Positions 12,216-23,955 are shown, counted from the stretch's first letter. The stretch is 64,000 nucleotides of DNA from Valencia hispanica (GCA_963556495.2 OY747713.1:43027961-43091960); one strand, 5' to 3'. Numbers and translations: made by a program. The notes: generated by a model from the sequence alone, not told the origin.

Positions 12216-12895
12216 TACAAATCCGAGACCATGGTCTTGAGCCGGAAAACGGTGGAGCGCCTTCTCCGGGTCAGGGACGAGGTCCTTCCCCAAGTGAAGG
12301 AGTTTAAGTATCTGGGGATCTTGTTCAGAAATTAGGGAAAGATGGAGCGGCAGATCGATAGGCGGATTGGTAGGGCGTCTGCCATTATTGTGGCTCTGTA
12401 TCGGTCTGTCGTGGTAAAGAGAGAGCTGAACCAAAAGACGAAGCTCCAGATTTATTGGTCAGTCAGTGTTCCTACCCTCATGGTCTCTGGGTAGTGACCA
12501 AAAGAATGAGATCACTGATACAAGCGGCTGAAATGAGTTTCTTCAGCAGGGTGTCTGGGCTCTCCCTTAGAGATAGGGTGAGAAGCTCGGTCATCCAGGA
12601 GGGTCTCCGAGTAGAGCTGCTTCGCCTCCACATCTGGTTAAGATGCCTCCTGGACACCTCCCTGGTGAAGTGTCCCGGGCACGTCCCACCATGAGGAGAC
12701 CCAGCGGAATACCCAGGACATGTTGGAAGGACTATGTTTCTCGCCTGGCCTGGGAACACCTTGGGATTCTTCTCCAGGAGCTGGCCCAAGTGGCTGGGGA
12801 GAGGGAAGTCTGGGTTTCTCTGCTTAAGCTGCTGCCCCGGCGACCCGACCCAGGATAACGGAACAAAATGGATGGATGGATGGATGGATGGATGG
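12216..12895 (+). mobile_element. RTE/Rex3-like LINE, right part with GATG tail
   Basis: This is the continuation of the LINE interrupted at 10619. It matches 59790-60490 of the second copy: the CCATGGTCTTGAGCCGG segment, EFKYLG, the RDRVRSSVI motif and the C-terminal SRLAWE..LG segment. Stops and frame changes are frequent, for example TAG after LGILFRN near 12332. The 3' end is a short tandem run of GATG (12868-12897). Rex3/RTE elements are known for such microsatellite-like tails. Confidence 0.75.
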
Positions 12896-12897
12896 AT

Positions 12898-13780
12898 AGG
12901 TTCAGGAAAAATAGAGCATGTATTGATCACATTTATGTCCTATCCTCTGTTGTAAGGGCAAGACTTCAGGAAGGCAAAAGTACCTTACCTTAGTCGTTAA
13001 TTATTTAGCACAAGAAATTAAGTCGGCTAACCTGGGTATACAAATTGAGGACGTAAATCTAAGTATTTTCTTATATGTTGACAATATTGTTTTGATTGCT
13101 AAAGATGAGTCAAATCTGCAAAAAATGATGGACATTATGAATACCTGGTGCATCAAATTTCCCGTCAATTGAGAAAAAAAACAAATTATTCATTTTCGAA
13201 ATATGCCTAGGTCTAGAAGTGATTATGCATTTAATTTTGGTGAAATGCATTTGATGTATTCTGTTACTTATAAATATCTTGGTTTTGTTTTTCACGAGAA
13301 TATGACATTTGTTGAAGGCAGAAGAGTATTGCCTGAATCTGCAGGGAGGGTACTGGGAAGTGTGACTAATAAGATCCAGTTGCGTCCAAACTTGGGCTTC
13401 TCCACACATACCGCATTGTATGACTCCATGGTTGCTCCTGTGTTATTTTATGGTGCAGGTATTTGGGGCTTTGGAGATGCACCTCAACATAACCTCATCC
13501 AGACCAGCGCTATGAGGTGTTTCTTAGGAGTTCATATGTACACCACTAGGGCTGCCCTAGAGGGGGATATGGGGTGGGAGCCCTGTCTGATCAAACAGAG
13601 AACCGAAGTCCTTCGATTGTGGAACTGCATTGTACATTTACCTGAAGATAGGCTCACCAGAAAAATGTTTAATTGGGACACATTTCATAGATATCCTTGG
13701 TCAAACAGTGGTTTAGCAATATTTTCTGTAACAAAATGTAAAGTTTTATTTTTTAACAATTTGCAGTGAAAAATTACAAC
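12898..13780 (+). mobile_element. LINE reverse-transcriptase C-terminal fragment
   Basis: A frame with few breaks encodes the end of a non-LTR reverse transcriptase. It shows FLYVDNIVLIAKDESNLQKM near 13070-13120, where the catalytic box reads YVDN instead of YADD. It continues with a 188-codon open stretch at 13203-13769 carrying YKYLGFVFHENMTF, LYDSMVAPVLFYGAGIWG, and AMRCFLGVH followed by LEGDMGWEP. The wording differs from the L2, Rex1 and Rex3 copies here, so it is another LINE clade that I cannot place. It begins directly after the GATG tail of the preceding LINE and has lost its endonuclease and palm. Confidence 0.65.
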
Positions 13781-14179
13781 ACTTAAGCAAACTCTATTTC
13801 AGACATACGTACAAAGACCAGGCTGTAAACAGGTCAGGTAGACGAACAGGTACAATTATATAATCAGCAGCACAGGTGGGAGAAATCAGGAGCCACCAGT
13901 CATGGGAGGGGAGGGACAGAGGAAGCATAAAACATGGCAGGAGCAGGGAAAACATAACAGTGTGTGGTTGTCTGTACATTAAAAGTTTAAAGTGTAAAAT
14001 CAAAATAAAAAAGCTTCTGCCAAATTCTGTCTGCATTAACATTATTATAAGGGTTAAAAAATCAGACCCCCTAAGGAAAACACATATGCTGGAGAAAGAT
14101 GATGTTGAGAGTTCAGGAATGCAGGTGGTATCTCTGGCACCAACATTATTTTATGGCCTGTATAAAGATTTCATGTCTT

Positions 14180-14560
14180 GATGAGTTTTTTTATTTTTTT
14201 TCTTAAGAAAAGAGGATTTTCCATTAAAGTTTGAAATAGTTTGTAGATCATTCCCGGCCACACTGCTACTACATATCACCACCACAGACTTCAGTGTTAT
14301 GTTATTGGGATTTTGTGGGCCAAGTATTTTTACCATTTGGTTTACTTAGCAAAATCTGAAAAGTGTGACATGCATTTGTGTTCTGCTGCCTTGAGCCAGT
14401 ACTTTATGAAACCACCCTTTTCTGCAATTGCAGCTGCTGGTATTTAGAGGTATTTGGAGGAATAGTATTTTTTTTAAAACCTGATCACAGATTCTCAATT
14501 AGATTTTAATATAGACTTTGTTCAGACAATTTCAGACTAGTGTAGTTAGAAAGCATGATG
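14180..14560 (-). mobile_element. Decayed Tc1-like fragment, 3' end
   Basis: Read on the minus strand, the segment near 14390-14440 corresponds to the C-terminal codons of the intact transposase (AAGIAAKGGSTKY, with stop). The stretch near 14490 recalls the LNPIENLW region. The homology has several gaps and a poly-A insertion, and no terminus was located. Confidence 0.6.
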
Positions 14561-15042
14561 AATACACAAAAAAAAGGTAAACCCTCCTAGTTCTAGTGCT
14601 GCAAACTGCCACCTCATAGTCTGGCAGTAAGAATCTGTTTTTTTTCCCCTGCTGCTGGAGTCAGATGAGAAACACAGAGGAGCATCTGACTGCATCACGC
14701 AGGCAAAAGGTTGACCCTCTCTCCTTGCACCTGCAGGAGTCTGCTGCCCCTGCAGGTGGTGCTGGATAGCTAACCCTCACCATGGAGTCCTTCCTTGAGA
14801 GCATCAAACCCCTTCACTAAGCAGGTTGACATTCTTTCAGCATGTCTACCCCTTTCTGAATGTCACCAGTGAACATTTGAGCATCTGGACAAGCTTTTTG
14901 GGGAACTGAAGTACTGAGCTGTGATAGAAACTGATAACACCAAACGTATCATATTCGATACACGCCCTTCTGAGCCCTCTACATTTTTAGAGTGAGTTTT
15001 TTTTTTTCCTCACCTGATGTATATTCTATAATTTTTGGACTA
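14561..15042. other. Noncoding interval
   Basis: No gene or repeat family was recognised. T-rich runs lie at about 14637-14645 and 14998-15009. Confidence 0.35.
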
Positions 15043-15690
15043 TAAAGCCTAGTCTAGACTTCTCCACACACGCACACGTATCGACGGAGACGTTTTCCTT
15101 TTATACTTCTCCGTTGGTGTATCAGTGTTGCAAAGCAATTCCCCACCAGGACAGCAGGGGGTGCAGACCTTTTCTGGCGGCTCTGCCGACCATTGCAGTG
15201 ACGTCTCTGGTTGACGACAGTTTGTTTACTTCAGCATGTAAACGCACATCCACTCTAGGAGCAATGGCTGGCAGAGAGGGAGTTTTGATTGAGCTGGAAA
15301 GCTTTTTACTAGAAGTGCAGCTCATTGAATACTCTAAAAACGCATGTAAACAAACAAACAAACTCAGCGGTCTGTTTTGTTGTTCTCTACACCTCCTGGT
15401 GTTCGAAATCGTCAAAAGACCAGATTAGATAAACTGGCCTTGCAATATAAAGCATCTAGTGGCCAAAAGCTGCATTGACTACTAATTACATCGACTATAG
15501 AGCACCGTTCTGGGGAAATGATCTTGGGCTGACCAGTCACCGACTTGTGAACTCTGTTGCGTTTGACGAATAGTTAAAAAGTTGGGCTCTACTCCGTGCG
15601 TCCATGGGTGAGTGACGGACAGCCCTTGCGTGGACGTATAATGGCACTGCGTGTCTCCGCACCTCCGCAGACGAAGTATAAGCTACGCCT
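15043..15690 (+). mobile_element. PIF/Harbinger-like non-autonomous element
   Basis: The left end (AAGCCTAGTCTAGACTTC) and the inverted right end (GGCGTAGCTTATACTTCG) are similar to each other and to the ends of the 488-bp element at 41799-42286. About 100 bp next to the left end matches the reverse complement of that element closely (GACGGAGACGTTTTCCTTTT and following). Inside is a short frame resembling a Harbinger transposase start. The exact edges and target duplication are unclear. Confidence 0.5.
15263..15428 (+). pseudogene. Possible Harbinger transposase N-terminal remnant
   Basis: From the ATG at 15263 the frame reads MAGREGVLIELESFLLEVQL followed by IEYSKNA. In my memory of HARBI1-like fish transposases, a similar EVQLIEY segment precedes a basic patch and a WWVRP motif. 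Here the frame goes instead into KQTNKLSGLFCC and soon stops, so the catalytic DDE part is absent. The call depends on the surrounding Harbinger-like ends and on a short resemblance, and should be treated as tentative. Confidence 0.35.
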
Positions 15691-18092
15691 GGTTCACACT
15701 GGCTAAAGCTGCTACTTTTTCACACGCTTTGGACCCAGCATCCTTTACAACAATGCGGCTAATTTATAGATTTTTGTTGGCTTACGGCCTCCATGGGGTA
15801 CTGTACGTAGAAGCGCAAAAGTGAGACAGACGTGTGGGGAAAGATTATGCACCGAAGAAGACACTAGTTTTGATTTTGATTTTGAACTGTTATTTTGCGC
15901 ATCATGCACACACCCTCATCATGGAAAACACACAAAGAAATGCATATGATGCAGCTTTTACGTTGAAGGCAATCTAGCTGGCCGTCAAAGAATGAAATAG
16001 AGCCAATGCATGTAAGCTTGGCATCAATGACGTTGGCTTTAGTGTGCAAGAGGAAGATGAAGATAGCCACCAATTACTTTTTTGGTAGTCTAAAGAATGT
16101 TTAATATTCTTACCAGGCATGTTGCTGTCGTGTTGATGCCATACTTCCGATTATCAGGCAGATTGAAAAAAAATTATGCCTAAATTAAAACAAAATCTTC
16201 CGTATACAGTCTTTCTGTGTAAATATCATGTTACAACATGAAAACCTGCAAGCTTATATTCAAGTGTGGCCTATATATGTACAACATTTCGTATTTGTTT
16301 TTATTTAGCTGGTGCGGCTTATATTCAGGTACGCGCAATAGTCTGAGAAATTAAGCTAATGAGACACATGCAGTTCACAAAATTACCACCAGAGATCAGT
16401 AATTTCCCCAACAAAAGACCTTCAAATGAGACATCCACGATGTTCTCAATCAGTGACCCAGACATGAAAAAGTTTGGCAGTTTTGAGTGTTAAAGATGAA
16501 AAAACATTTAAATTGGCTACTCTAAAAACAAGTAAAAGGTTAATAATGATAATATTTTTGATAAAGATCTACTCCTTAAAACTTGTCATTTTTAAAGAAG
16601 CCTCTTTATTCCTATTTTTAGATTTTACATTAAAGAAAAACATGAAACCTTTGCGATAAGAGCATGGATATATTTGGTTCCATGAGATTTTAAGATTTGT
16701 GGAAAATCAAGTTAAAAAAAAGCACATTTCACAGTTTCCAGCCTATTGACAAGATAATAGATCTAAAGTAAACTATTACTGGTACTTTGAGTTATTCTTA
16801 TCAAAATTTTATGGAGTTATGAACAAAATTAAGTACTTCAAAAATCACATTTGTTATCACATCTATATTTAAAACTATTAGATGGTTCTTTATCATATTA
16901 CCTATTTAGAGCCATTGTGGAAGTTCCAAACCAGCCATTTGTGGCTCGAGTTCCCTGCTCAGGAACTTCAGCTGTGAAAAGTTCTCTTTGACTGCTGATT
17001 TTAAAGCGCACCTTTGTGATTCTTAAAAACATCTGATTCGCTGACCTGATAGAGTAAGATGATGTTAAAGTGTAGCAGTACAGTGAGATAAAAGGGAGAT
17101 TAACATCTAAAAGACTTGGAAAGAAAGAAAAGAAATGTAAATCGTATCCTAAAATAAAGCGGCAATCAGTAAAGCCAGGTCAGAATTGGAGAACTAAGCT
17201 TCTGTTTTCTTGTCCATGTTAAGAACCGAGCTGTGGCACTTTGCACCAGCTACAAGCGACCAACAGCATCCTGAATGCCACCAAAGAGTAGTGCGTTGCA
17301 GTATTCTAGATAGGATTCTTGATTACTTCCTACCAAATGCTTTAGCTGAATACAGATAAAGGTTTCATTTGGCTAACTGAGGGTCAAGGACAAGTTGTTA
17401 CTAATGCACCTGGATCCCACCACCATGGCCTTGTTCGTTTCTTTGTTTACATAGTTCACTGAAGAGGGCTTTCAGAGCCTCCGTGTGCTGACAAATGTGA
17501 TAAATATTTCCACAGTTCAGTCTTGGACAGATGCAGATTTACCTGTCGCTGCTTTTTACAAGCAAGACATGCCGCTGCAACAGAAAGACTGCTGGATGTG
17601 TTCAACATAACAAATGATCTAGGAGGGATTCTGGAGTTATAAAATACAAAAGGATGCAATACTTATGCAGGTAGTCTAAGAAGATGAGACCCTCTACATA
17701 AAACAAGAGCAGGGGTCTCATTTATAAAACTTTCCATATAATCTTTACTAATACCATATTTAAACTCAACAAAAAAAAATACGCAAAGAAAGTTTCAGAT
17801 CTATACAGCTGAGTATGCACAGCTGGATGCAATTTCTGCTTTATAAATTACATTCTCCCTAGAAATGTGCTCAGGTGATTTTGGATCATACCCGGCCTCC
17901 TATGCCATAAACTGTCAATGCCAAGTGCCTAGTTTACATAAAAATTATTTAAACTCGTTTTAATTCAAATTCATATATTTTCAGTGAAGGTTATGGACCA
18001 ACACGGCTTCATGCTTTTATTTGACAAAATAATTGAATCTTCCTAGAAGGCAGAGGCATGGCAGAGTCTCTCAACTGCAGTTTTCTGGCTAA
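15691..18092. other. Noncoding interval, no gene recognised
   Basis: Open frames are short and resemble nothing I know. No paired termini were found. Confidence 0.4.
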
Positions 18093-18851
18093 TGGCACGT
18101 TCACACCAGTCAGCGCGTCCAGGCGTCAAATCGCTCAAACGGATGAAAGTCGACGCTTTAAAATTAAAACCCAGCTGCTTGCACACTCTGTAGTCTGCGT
18201 CGGCGCGTCGGCGCGTCGACGCGTCACCGCATCACGTCATTACGTCAGCGTGCGGGCGTGGATTTGTCTGTTGCTAGTTGTTTACAACATGGCGGATCAT
18301 GTCGAGTGGCCTGGGTTTATTTAATTAATGAAGCCACACAAGCCAGACAACGTCGTCTAAACACATAAGAAAGTTAAAAGAAAAATATTTAACTGCTTAC
18401 CTGGCACTCAAATATCCTCCGATATCTTCCTCCAAATAAGATCCAATCTCTTCCTGTCTTTGTAAAAAGACGAAGACGGGTCATATAATTCACAAAAATT
18501 ACACACAGCGAGAGTTGATCCCCCATCTTGAATGAATGACGTACCGATCCACCCATGGAAGGAGTAACTACGTCAGTACAACGAGTCGCTCTGATTGGTT
18601 GACGCCTCGCGTTTGCTGCCCGAAAGTGCAGTTTTCCCAACTTCACGCAGCAGCTGCCCCGACGGTCCGTCAACTCATCCGAGCAGCAGGCGCGTGGACG
18701 CGCTGATGCCAGCTGCGCCGATGCCAGCTGCACCGATGCGCGCGACTTGCTGCGGGGCAGCTTGGCGCCCACTAGATGCGTAGTTACCATAGACTTGCAT
18801 GTAATCTAGCTGCCCTGCTGCCTGGATGCCCTGACCGGTGTGAACGTGCCA
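18093..18851. mobile_element. PIF/Harbinger-like non-autonomous element, 759 bp, TAA target duplication
   Basis: Terminal inverted repeats of about 32 bp begin TGGCACGTTCACACC at both ends, with only a few mismatches. The trinucleotide TAA flanks both sides (18090-18092 and 18852-18854), matching the TWA duplications of PIF/Harbinger elements. The interior is rich in CpG, with GCGCGTC words repeated near 18200 and ATGCCAGCTG words near 18705. On the minus strand it contains a broken MADF-domain exon. Confidence 0.75.
18395..18525 (-). pseudogene. MADF-domain exon remnant of a Harbinger accessory protein
   Basis: On the minus strand a short start, MGDQLSLC, begins near 18525. A second frame then reads CELYDPSSSFYKDRKRLDLI followed by WRKISEDI. 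The LYD, YKDR and W-K-I landmarks are those of a MADF DNA-binding domain. PIF/Harbinger transposons carry such a MADF/Myb-like accessory gene beside the transposase. The two pieces are in different frames, so at least one indel has occurred. A GTAAGC splice-donor-like sequence follows near 18400. The remainder of the gene is missing from this 759-bp element. Confidence 0.55.
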
Positions 18852-18989
18852 TAACAGCCAACCTCCGTTAGCTTTGGTTAACTCCGGGATAGCTCAGTTA
18901 GCTCAGTTAGCTACATCAGCTCAGTGTTTGATGGGTGTCAATCATCTGTCCCCACCCTCACAGCCCCACTCTCAGCTCGACTTCTTTGC

Positions 18990-19140
18990 CAATTTTTTTG
19001 TATTTTTCAGGAGTGGCGAGACACGGCCAAGATGGTGGTGGTGGGAACCGCCCGTTGGGCTTCAGTTCAGCTCTTCAGAAACCTACGGGTGAAGTCACGA
19101 AGGCACCATCCATCTTATAAATACAGTCCATGGGTAACCA
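18990..19140. repeat. Possible dispersed teleost repeat
   Basis: The stretch runs from AGGAGTGGCGAGACACGGCC to a terminal block ending in TACAGTCCATGG. I recognise it as similar to a sequence commonly dispersed in fish genomes, but I cannot name its family or find its ends. Confidence 0.3.
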
Positions 19141-19830
19141 TGGCAACTGAGAAGCGGAGAAAGCGCAATTCCACTGAGGCTTCTCAATGCCAAGGAACCT
19201 TGCCTTGATGCCTTGGTCCCGCCCCGGTTGCCTAGGAGATGCGTCATCAGGGACCGCCAAGGCGTGTTCCAATGTTCATGTGCTTCCAAGGCGTCTGCCC
19301 TCCGTTTGTCTGCCGTTTAGCTAACTGACCAAGGATACATGGGAGGTTCCTTGATGCCTTGCCTCGGTCAAAAATTTCCCAGAATACAGCGCGGTATTTT
19401 TGAATTTCCAATTTCCAATTTAAATGTAAGTCAAGTAATTGTAGCTATCGGAAAATGTTTTTTAGATCCAAAGCAATTAACTATGGTTGGTTAGTTGCTT
19501 AGTAGTTGCAGCTTCGGTTGCTAGCAGGTACTAACTCGCTTACACATTTGATTTAACCAATATATACACAATTAAAAAAGTAAAACTCTTGTTATACATC
19601 TATATTGAAACTTATACGTATAAAATATAACGATGGGCGGGACGTAAACAGAGCGCGTAGGCAAAAGGTGGGCTCTGGGCAGCCACAGTCAAGTGATATA
19701 AGTCTGTTCCATTTAACAGTTTTCTTTGACCAAGGAACTACAGTGTCCTCGTAAGCAAGGCGCTTGACATTGAGAAACACCCTAGGTGTTCACTGGTGAC
19801 ATAGAGGCATGGAAAATGTATTATTTCATT
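19141..19830. other. Noncoding interval with short palindromes
   Basis: It contains the palindrome CAAGGAACCTTG (19191-19202) and several scattered CCAAGG/CCTTGG words between 19190 and 19760. They may come from an unrecognised MITE. No gene was seen. Confidence 0.35.
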
Positions 19831-20400
19831 CAATCAATCAACCAGCGTTTATATATATATAGAGCTTTACTGAGCCAAAAGGCCACTGACATGCTTCCCA
19901 ATAAAAAACTAAGTTATAGTTAGCAATAAGAAAATGTGTAACAAGAAAACAAGAATAAAGACATTAAAATAAAAAATAAAAGCAATAGCACAAGCAATAA
20001 AACAAATATGAACAATAAATATAAAGTTTGAATTATATGATTACTTGCTGTAGCAACAATAGAATTGGAATAAAAGCAAGTAGAACAAATCAAAATTAAA
20101 TTACAGCAGAACGTAATAAGTTTCATCACTCCTAGGTGTTTGAAGCCTGACAGAAAAGGTGCGTTTTAAGTCTATGTTTAAAAAGTATTATCTGTGCAAA
20201 ATATTATTTGGGGGTCACAAATTAAGGGAAGAGCTGCAAGTGACACAGCATCGATGTAGCCGTGCCTGACATGAAAAAGAAGGTGGAGGCAAAGAGGGAG
20301 ATGGCATGCCACAGCCAGAATGTGTTGGTGGGGAGATGCACAGTTCCAGAGGGTCGGTAGATCTAACACCACCGGGCCCAGTTCTGCACATAGAGTAGAA
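19831..20400 (-). mobile_element. L2/CR1-like LINE 3' fragment
   Basis: The left edge (TTCAATCAATCAACCAGCG) resembles an L2-type 3' tail in reverse. The segment at about 20140-20360 recalls the end of the reverse-transcriptase frame and 3' region as seen in the L2 copies of this window, but strongly diverged. Coding is lost, and the family is uncertain. Confidence 0.35.
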
Positions 20401-21452
20401 CTAATGGGACTGCTTTAGGGAATCTAAATGGGCTCAGCCAGCGCATCCATTGTGCAGGAGTGTCACTGCAGTATTTGTTTTTCTACTCATCACAATTAGT
20501 GCACCAATAATATCTAATTTGAAAACATACAAATGAACATACTGTGAAGTAATTCTTAAATGCAACATTTTCATTCAGATTCTCATTTTCATTCTCAGGT
20601 CAGAGATGGGGTGGGGGCTGACTATTGGTTGTGTGTTCGTAAGGGTCTACAAGTCTGAAAATGTGGCTTAAATTAATGATTTTGTTACTCGGGTAAGGCT
20701 CACTGTTTGAGATGGTGAAGCAACCAGGGAGGATGAACCCGAGTCCAGGAATGTCTGTGAGTGTTTCCAGTAGGAGATCCAGAGGGACTGAGGTGGTGTA
20801 GCCAGAAGTGGAGATGGGAGGGCAGACATGCAGAGCGTGGATGGATAACAGAGAGAACGAAGACGGGTCACAGGGAATCCTAGAGGGTTACCAGGAGGTA
20901 AACCTTTAGGAAGGAATACAGGAGAAATTACCAACAGGTAAATCACAGAAGAAGTCAAAGGACAAGTAGGCATTGGGAACTCGGAGGACTACCGGTACCG
21001 TGGGAGGCAAACATTAAGGCACTGTAGGTCTGAGCTCCAGCTCCTTATAAAGCCAGCCTGATGATCATGAGGACCAAATGTGCTAGCAGCCTCTGGTAGC
21101 GCCCTCTGGTGACCACTAGGAATTGGAGGAAACACAGAAACGTTGCACAAACACCCCAGACTTCTGACAAAATCAACATTTAGAGCAACGCTGTTCTTCT
21201 CCAGTAATAAAAACACAGTCCAAATATTTAATAAGGCTTATGCTGTATTTTCTTTAAAAAAATATAACAAAATAGTGTTGGATTTTCCTATCCAGGATCC
21301 CAATTTGTAAAGTGACTCAAGTCTTGTTTGTCAGATTAAATGTACATTTTGAAAATAACCTTTAAGCAGGTGTTAAACATACTTTGGAATAGGCCTACAT
21401 TTCTGTATTAAAAATCAAAATCGACCACAGCCTCCTAAACAGTTTTCCTTCA

Positions 21453-21522
<70 letters not shown>

Positions 21523-23547
21523 TAGCTCTAAATGGAAAATCATCATAACTGACACATGAAATACTGCTTTGAATAACACGCAATTAAAGCAGCAAAAACA
21601 AAAAACATTTTCTAACTACAGACTGAAAGACTCACTGGGGCCATCTGCTCTCGCCCTTCCTGTAAGAATGCATTAGTGTATGTGTACAATCTAGTGTATT
21701 GTTCAGGAAAAAGATTGTTGTTCGTTAGCAAATATACAATAAATGTATGTATTTAACTTATATCTTCATATGTTTTCATGTAACTACTTTGAAATGCAAG
21801 TAGAATATTATTTTCATGACCAAATCCTGAGTGATACTGGCCTATTCTTGTCTTAGTGCTTGGAGTTGATCAAAGTTTGATGGCTTCTGTTTCTCTACTT
21901 TTTGAGAAATTATTAGAATTAAAATGGGTTAAGATCCGGGCCATTTTCTGGACACAGGTCTAAAATGTTCAGGTCTTGATGATGAATCCTCTTTGTTATT
22001 GCTCACTTTTGCCTCGTGACTGAAAAACGTACAGATCAACATCACATTTGTGTTGTTTTTTTTGGAGAAAGTGGCTCCAGGGGGGGCATTCTCATCCCAT
22101 TTCATTTATTGCAGTATAATGAACAGGACTGGCTGACATTTAAAATCTAATCAGTGACGAATATAGCCACCCTTCTTCCTAAAAAACATCACTAGCCTTT
22201 CACTCTTGAAGTCTGCTAACTAACATTTGTTTTGGGTAGCATCGACCACAGCCTCCCAAACAGTTTTCCTTCACCACCCTTCATTCATGCCCACTTTAAA
22301 GGGGCCACAGCTTCAGTGTTATTGTTTTTTAATTGTTAATGCTTCTATTGGCTAGTCACACAGTGGAGAAACTTGATGCCTGTAAAAAGCTTTGTCCTAA
22401 ATAGAAATCATGGTTTTCTTGAAAAAGGCAATTCTTGTACCACATGATGGTTTGGGGTTGATCAAAAAGGCTAGCTAAGTCTGACTTCTAATGTCTTTGC
22501 TTAGTTTAAACTGGAATAAAACAAAATTAAAAATAGTCAAATTTTTTACACATTTTTTTAAAAATTTTCTGGGCTACATTAGGATAAGGACTGGCCATCC
22601 ATAAAAAAAGATATCTAGGAATGTTTTGTGTTTGGATGCACCATTAGGTATCTGCACAAATACATGTACCATCAAATTATTGATTACTATGCATAATCTA
22701 TATCCTATTACACCAGAAATATTCTCAACAACCAATCAAATATTTATGTGCAACTTGTTGTGACCAAATTCAAATGGAACAAAATCTTAAGGCAGAGATG
22801 TGAGGTTTAGTGATGCAATCAGTGAAAATGAATGTAGCTGCACTTTTTTAATTGAAATGGTTTGAAGACATTGATGTAATTGCTGCAAAAAAAGGTTTAA
22901 TCTGGTGTTTGGTTTTTGTGCGCAGCCAGAATGGGAATCCGAAGACAGATGACTGTTTTCTGCTTTTCCAGAGGGTTTAATTAAAAAAATGAATCCTGAC
23001 AGCAGAATGTAATGAGAGATCTGTTTTCTCCACAGTCTGATAAATGAATTTGATCCAAGTTATGTAAGGTTTGACTAGTTTATTATGATGTGTACCTCAT
23101 TAGCATGAGTCAGCATCGTCTTTATTGCTGGTAATATTCTTGCAACTTTTGCTCTCAATAATAGGTTTTCAGCTATGCTTTCAGTTAAAACAACCTTCGA
23201 CTCCAGATCTATGTGTTGCTCTTTGGTCTGTAGGCTAGAGGGTGCATAATGCTTTAGTTTAAACAGATGCCATACAACACACATTTGCCCTGGGTTATCC
23301 CTCCCACCTGGGGTGCGTCATGACAGTTCCAGAAAGTTCTCAGTCTTTTCCTCTCCCACCGGTGGAGAATGAAACAGACTGTATCCAGCCATGCCAAATC
23401 ACTGGCCTAGGGCCTCCAAACAGTGCCAAATAACCCAAGCAAGTGAGTAGCTGAGTTGTGCCTTCTTTGTAAAACTGAAACTTAAAAGAGATTGGGGTGT
23501 TTGTTTTGTCTCAATCTTTTATCTTTATTTTAACCAAACCATGTCTT
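20401..23547. other. Noncoding interval with a microsatellite and a local duplication
   Basis: Apart from the TA tract at 21454 and the 36-bp direct repeat at 21421 and 22242, I recognise no gene or transposon. A 69-codon minus-strand frame at 23075-23284 has a protein-like composition (KEQHIDLESKVVLTESIAEN) but no recognised family. Confidence 0.4.
21454..21519. repeat. TA-dinucleotide microsatellite
   Basis: About 65 bp of uninterrupted alternating A and T. It lies directly after one copy of a 36-bp sequence that recurs at 22242 without the microsatellite. Confidence 0.95.
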
Positions 23548-23955
23548 AATTCAATTCCAATTCAGTTCAATTAAAAAATACTTTATTGACCCTAGAGGGA
23601 AATTAAGTGTTGTTGTAGCCCATACTATTCAGTTTTTCAAGAAATTATTGTAGATCCTGATGGCTTTGGGCAGGAGGATTTCCTGTAGCGGTCTGTGTTA
23701 CAGTGAAACTGAAGAAGCCTCTGTCTACAGACACTCGGCTGTTTTCTGATAGTTTCATGAACTAGATGCTCAGGGTTTTCCATAATTCTTCTTGATTTTA
23801 TGAAGAATCCTTCATTCCATCATCATCTCCGGTGGTTCCACAGTCGTCCCCAGAACATAATCGGCCTTCTTTATCAGGTTGTTGAGCCTTTTTAAGTCCC
23901 TGGAACTGATGCTGCTACCCCAACAGATGATGGCTGAAGAGATTAAACTCTCTAC
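23548..23955 (-). mobile_element. Rex1/CR1-like LINE, 3' part (split by L2)
   Basis: On the minus strand the end of a Rex1-type reverse transcriptase is readable, with breaks: SSAIICWGSSISSRDLKRLN, NLIKKADYVLG, then PKAIRIYNN. It ends in a short untranslated tail with AATAAAG and a TTGAA-rich run. The element continues at 25486, beyond an inserted L2. Several stops show it is dead. Confidence 0.65.

Noticed and set aside
12478..12930. 150-codon minus-strand frame
   Set aside because: It is antisense to the RTE/Rex3-like LINE and partly reads the GATG tail.
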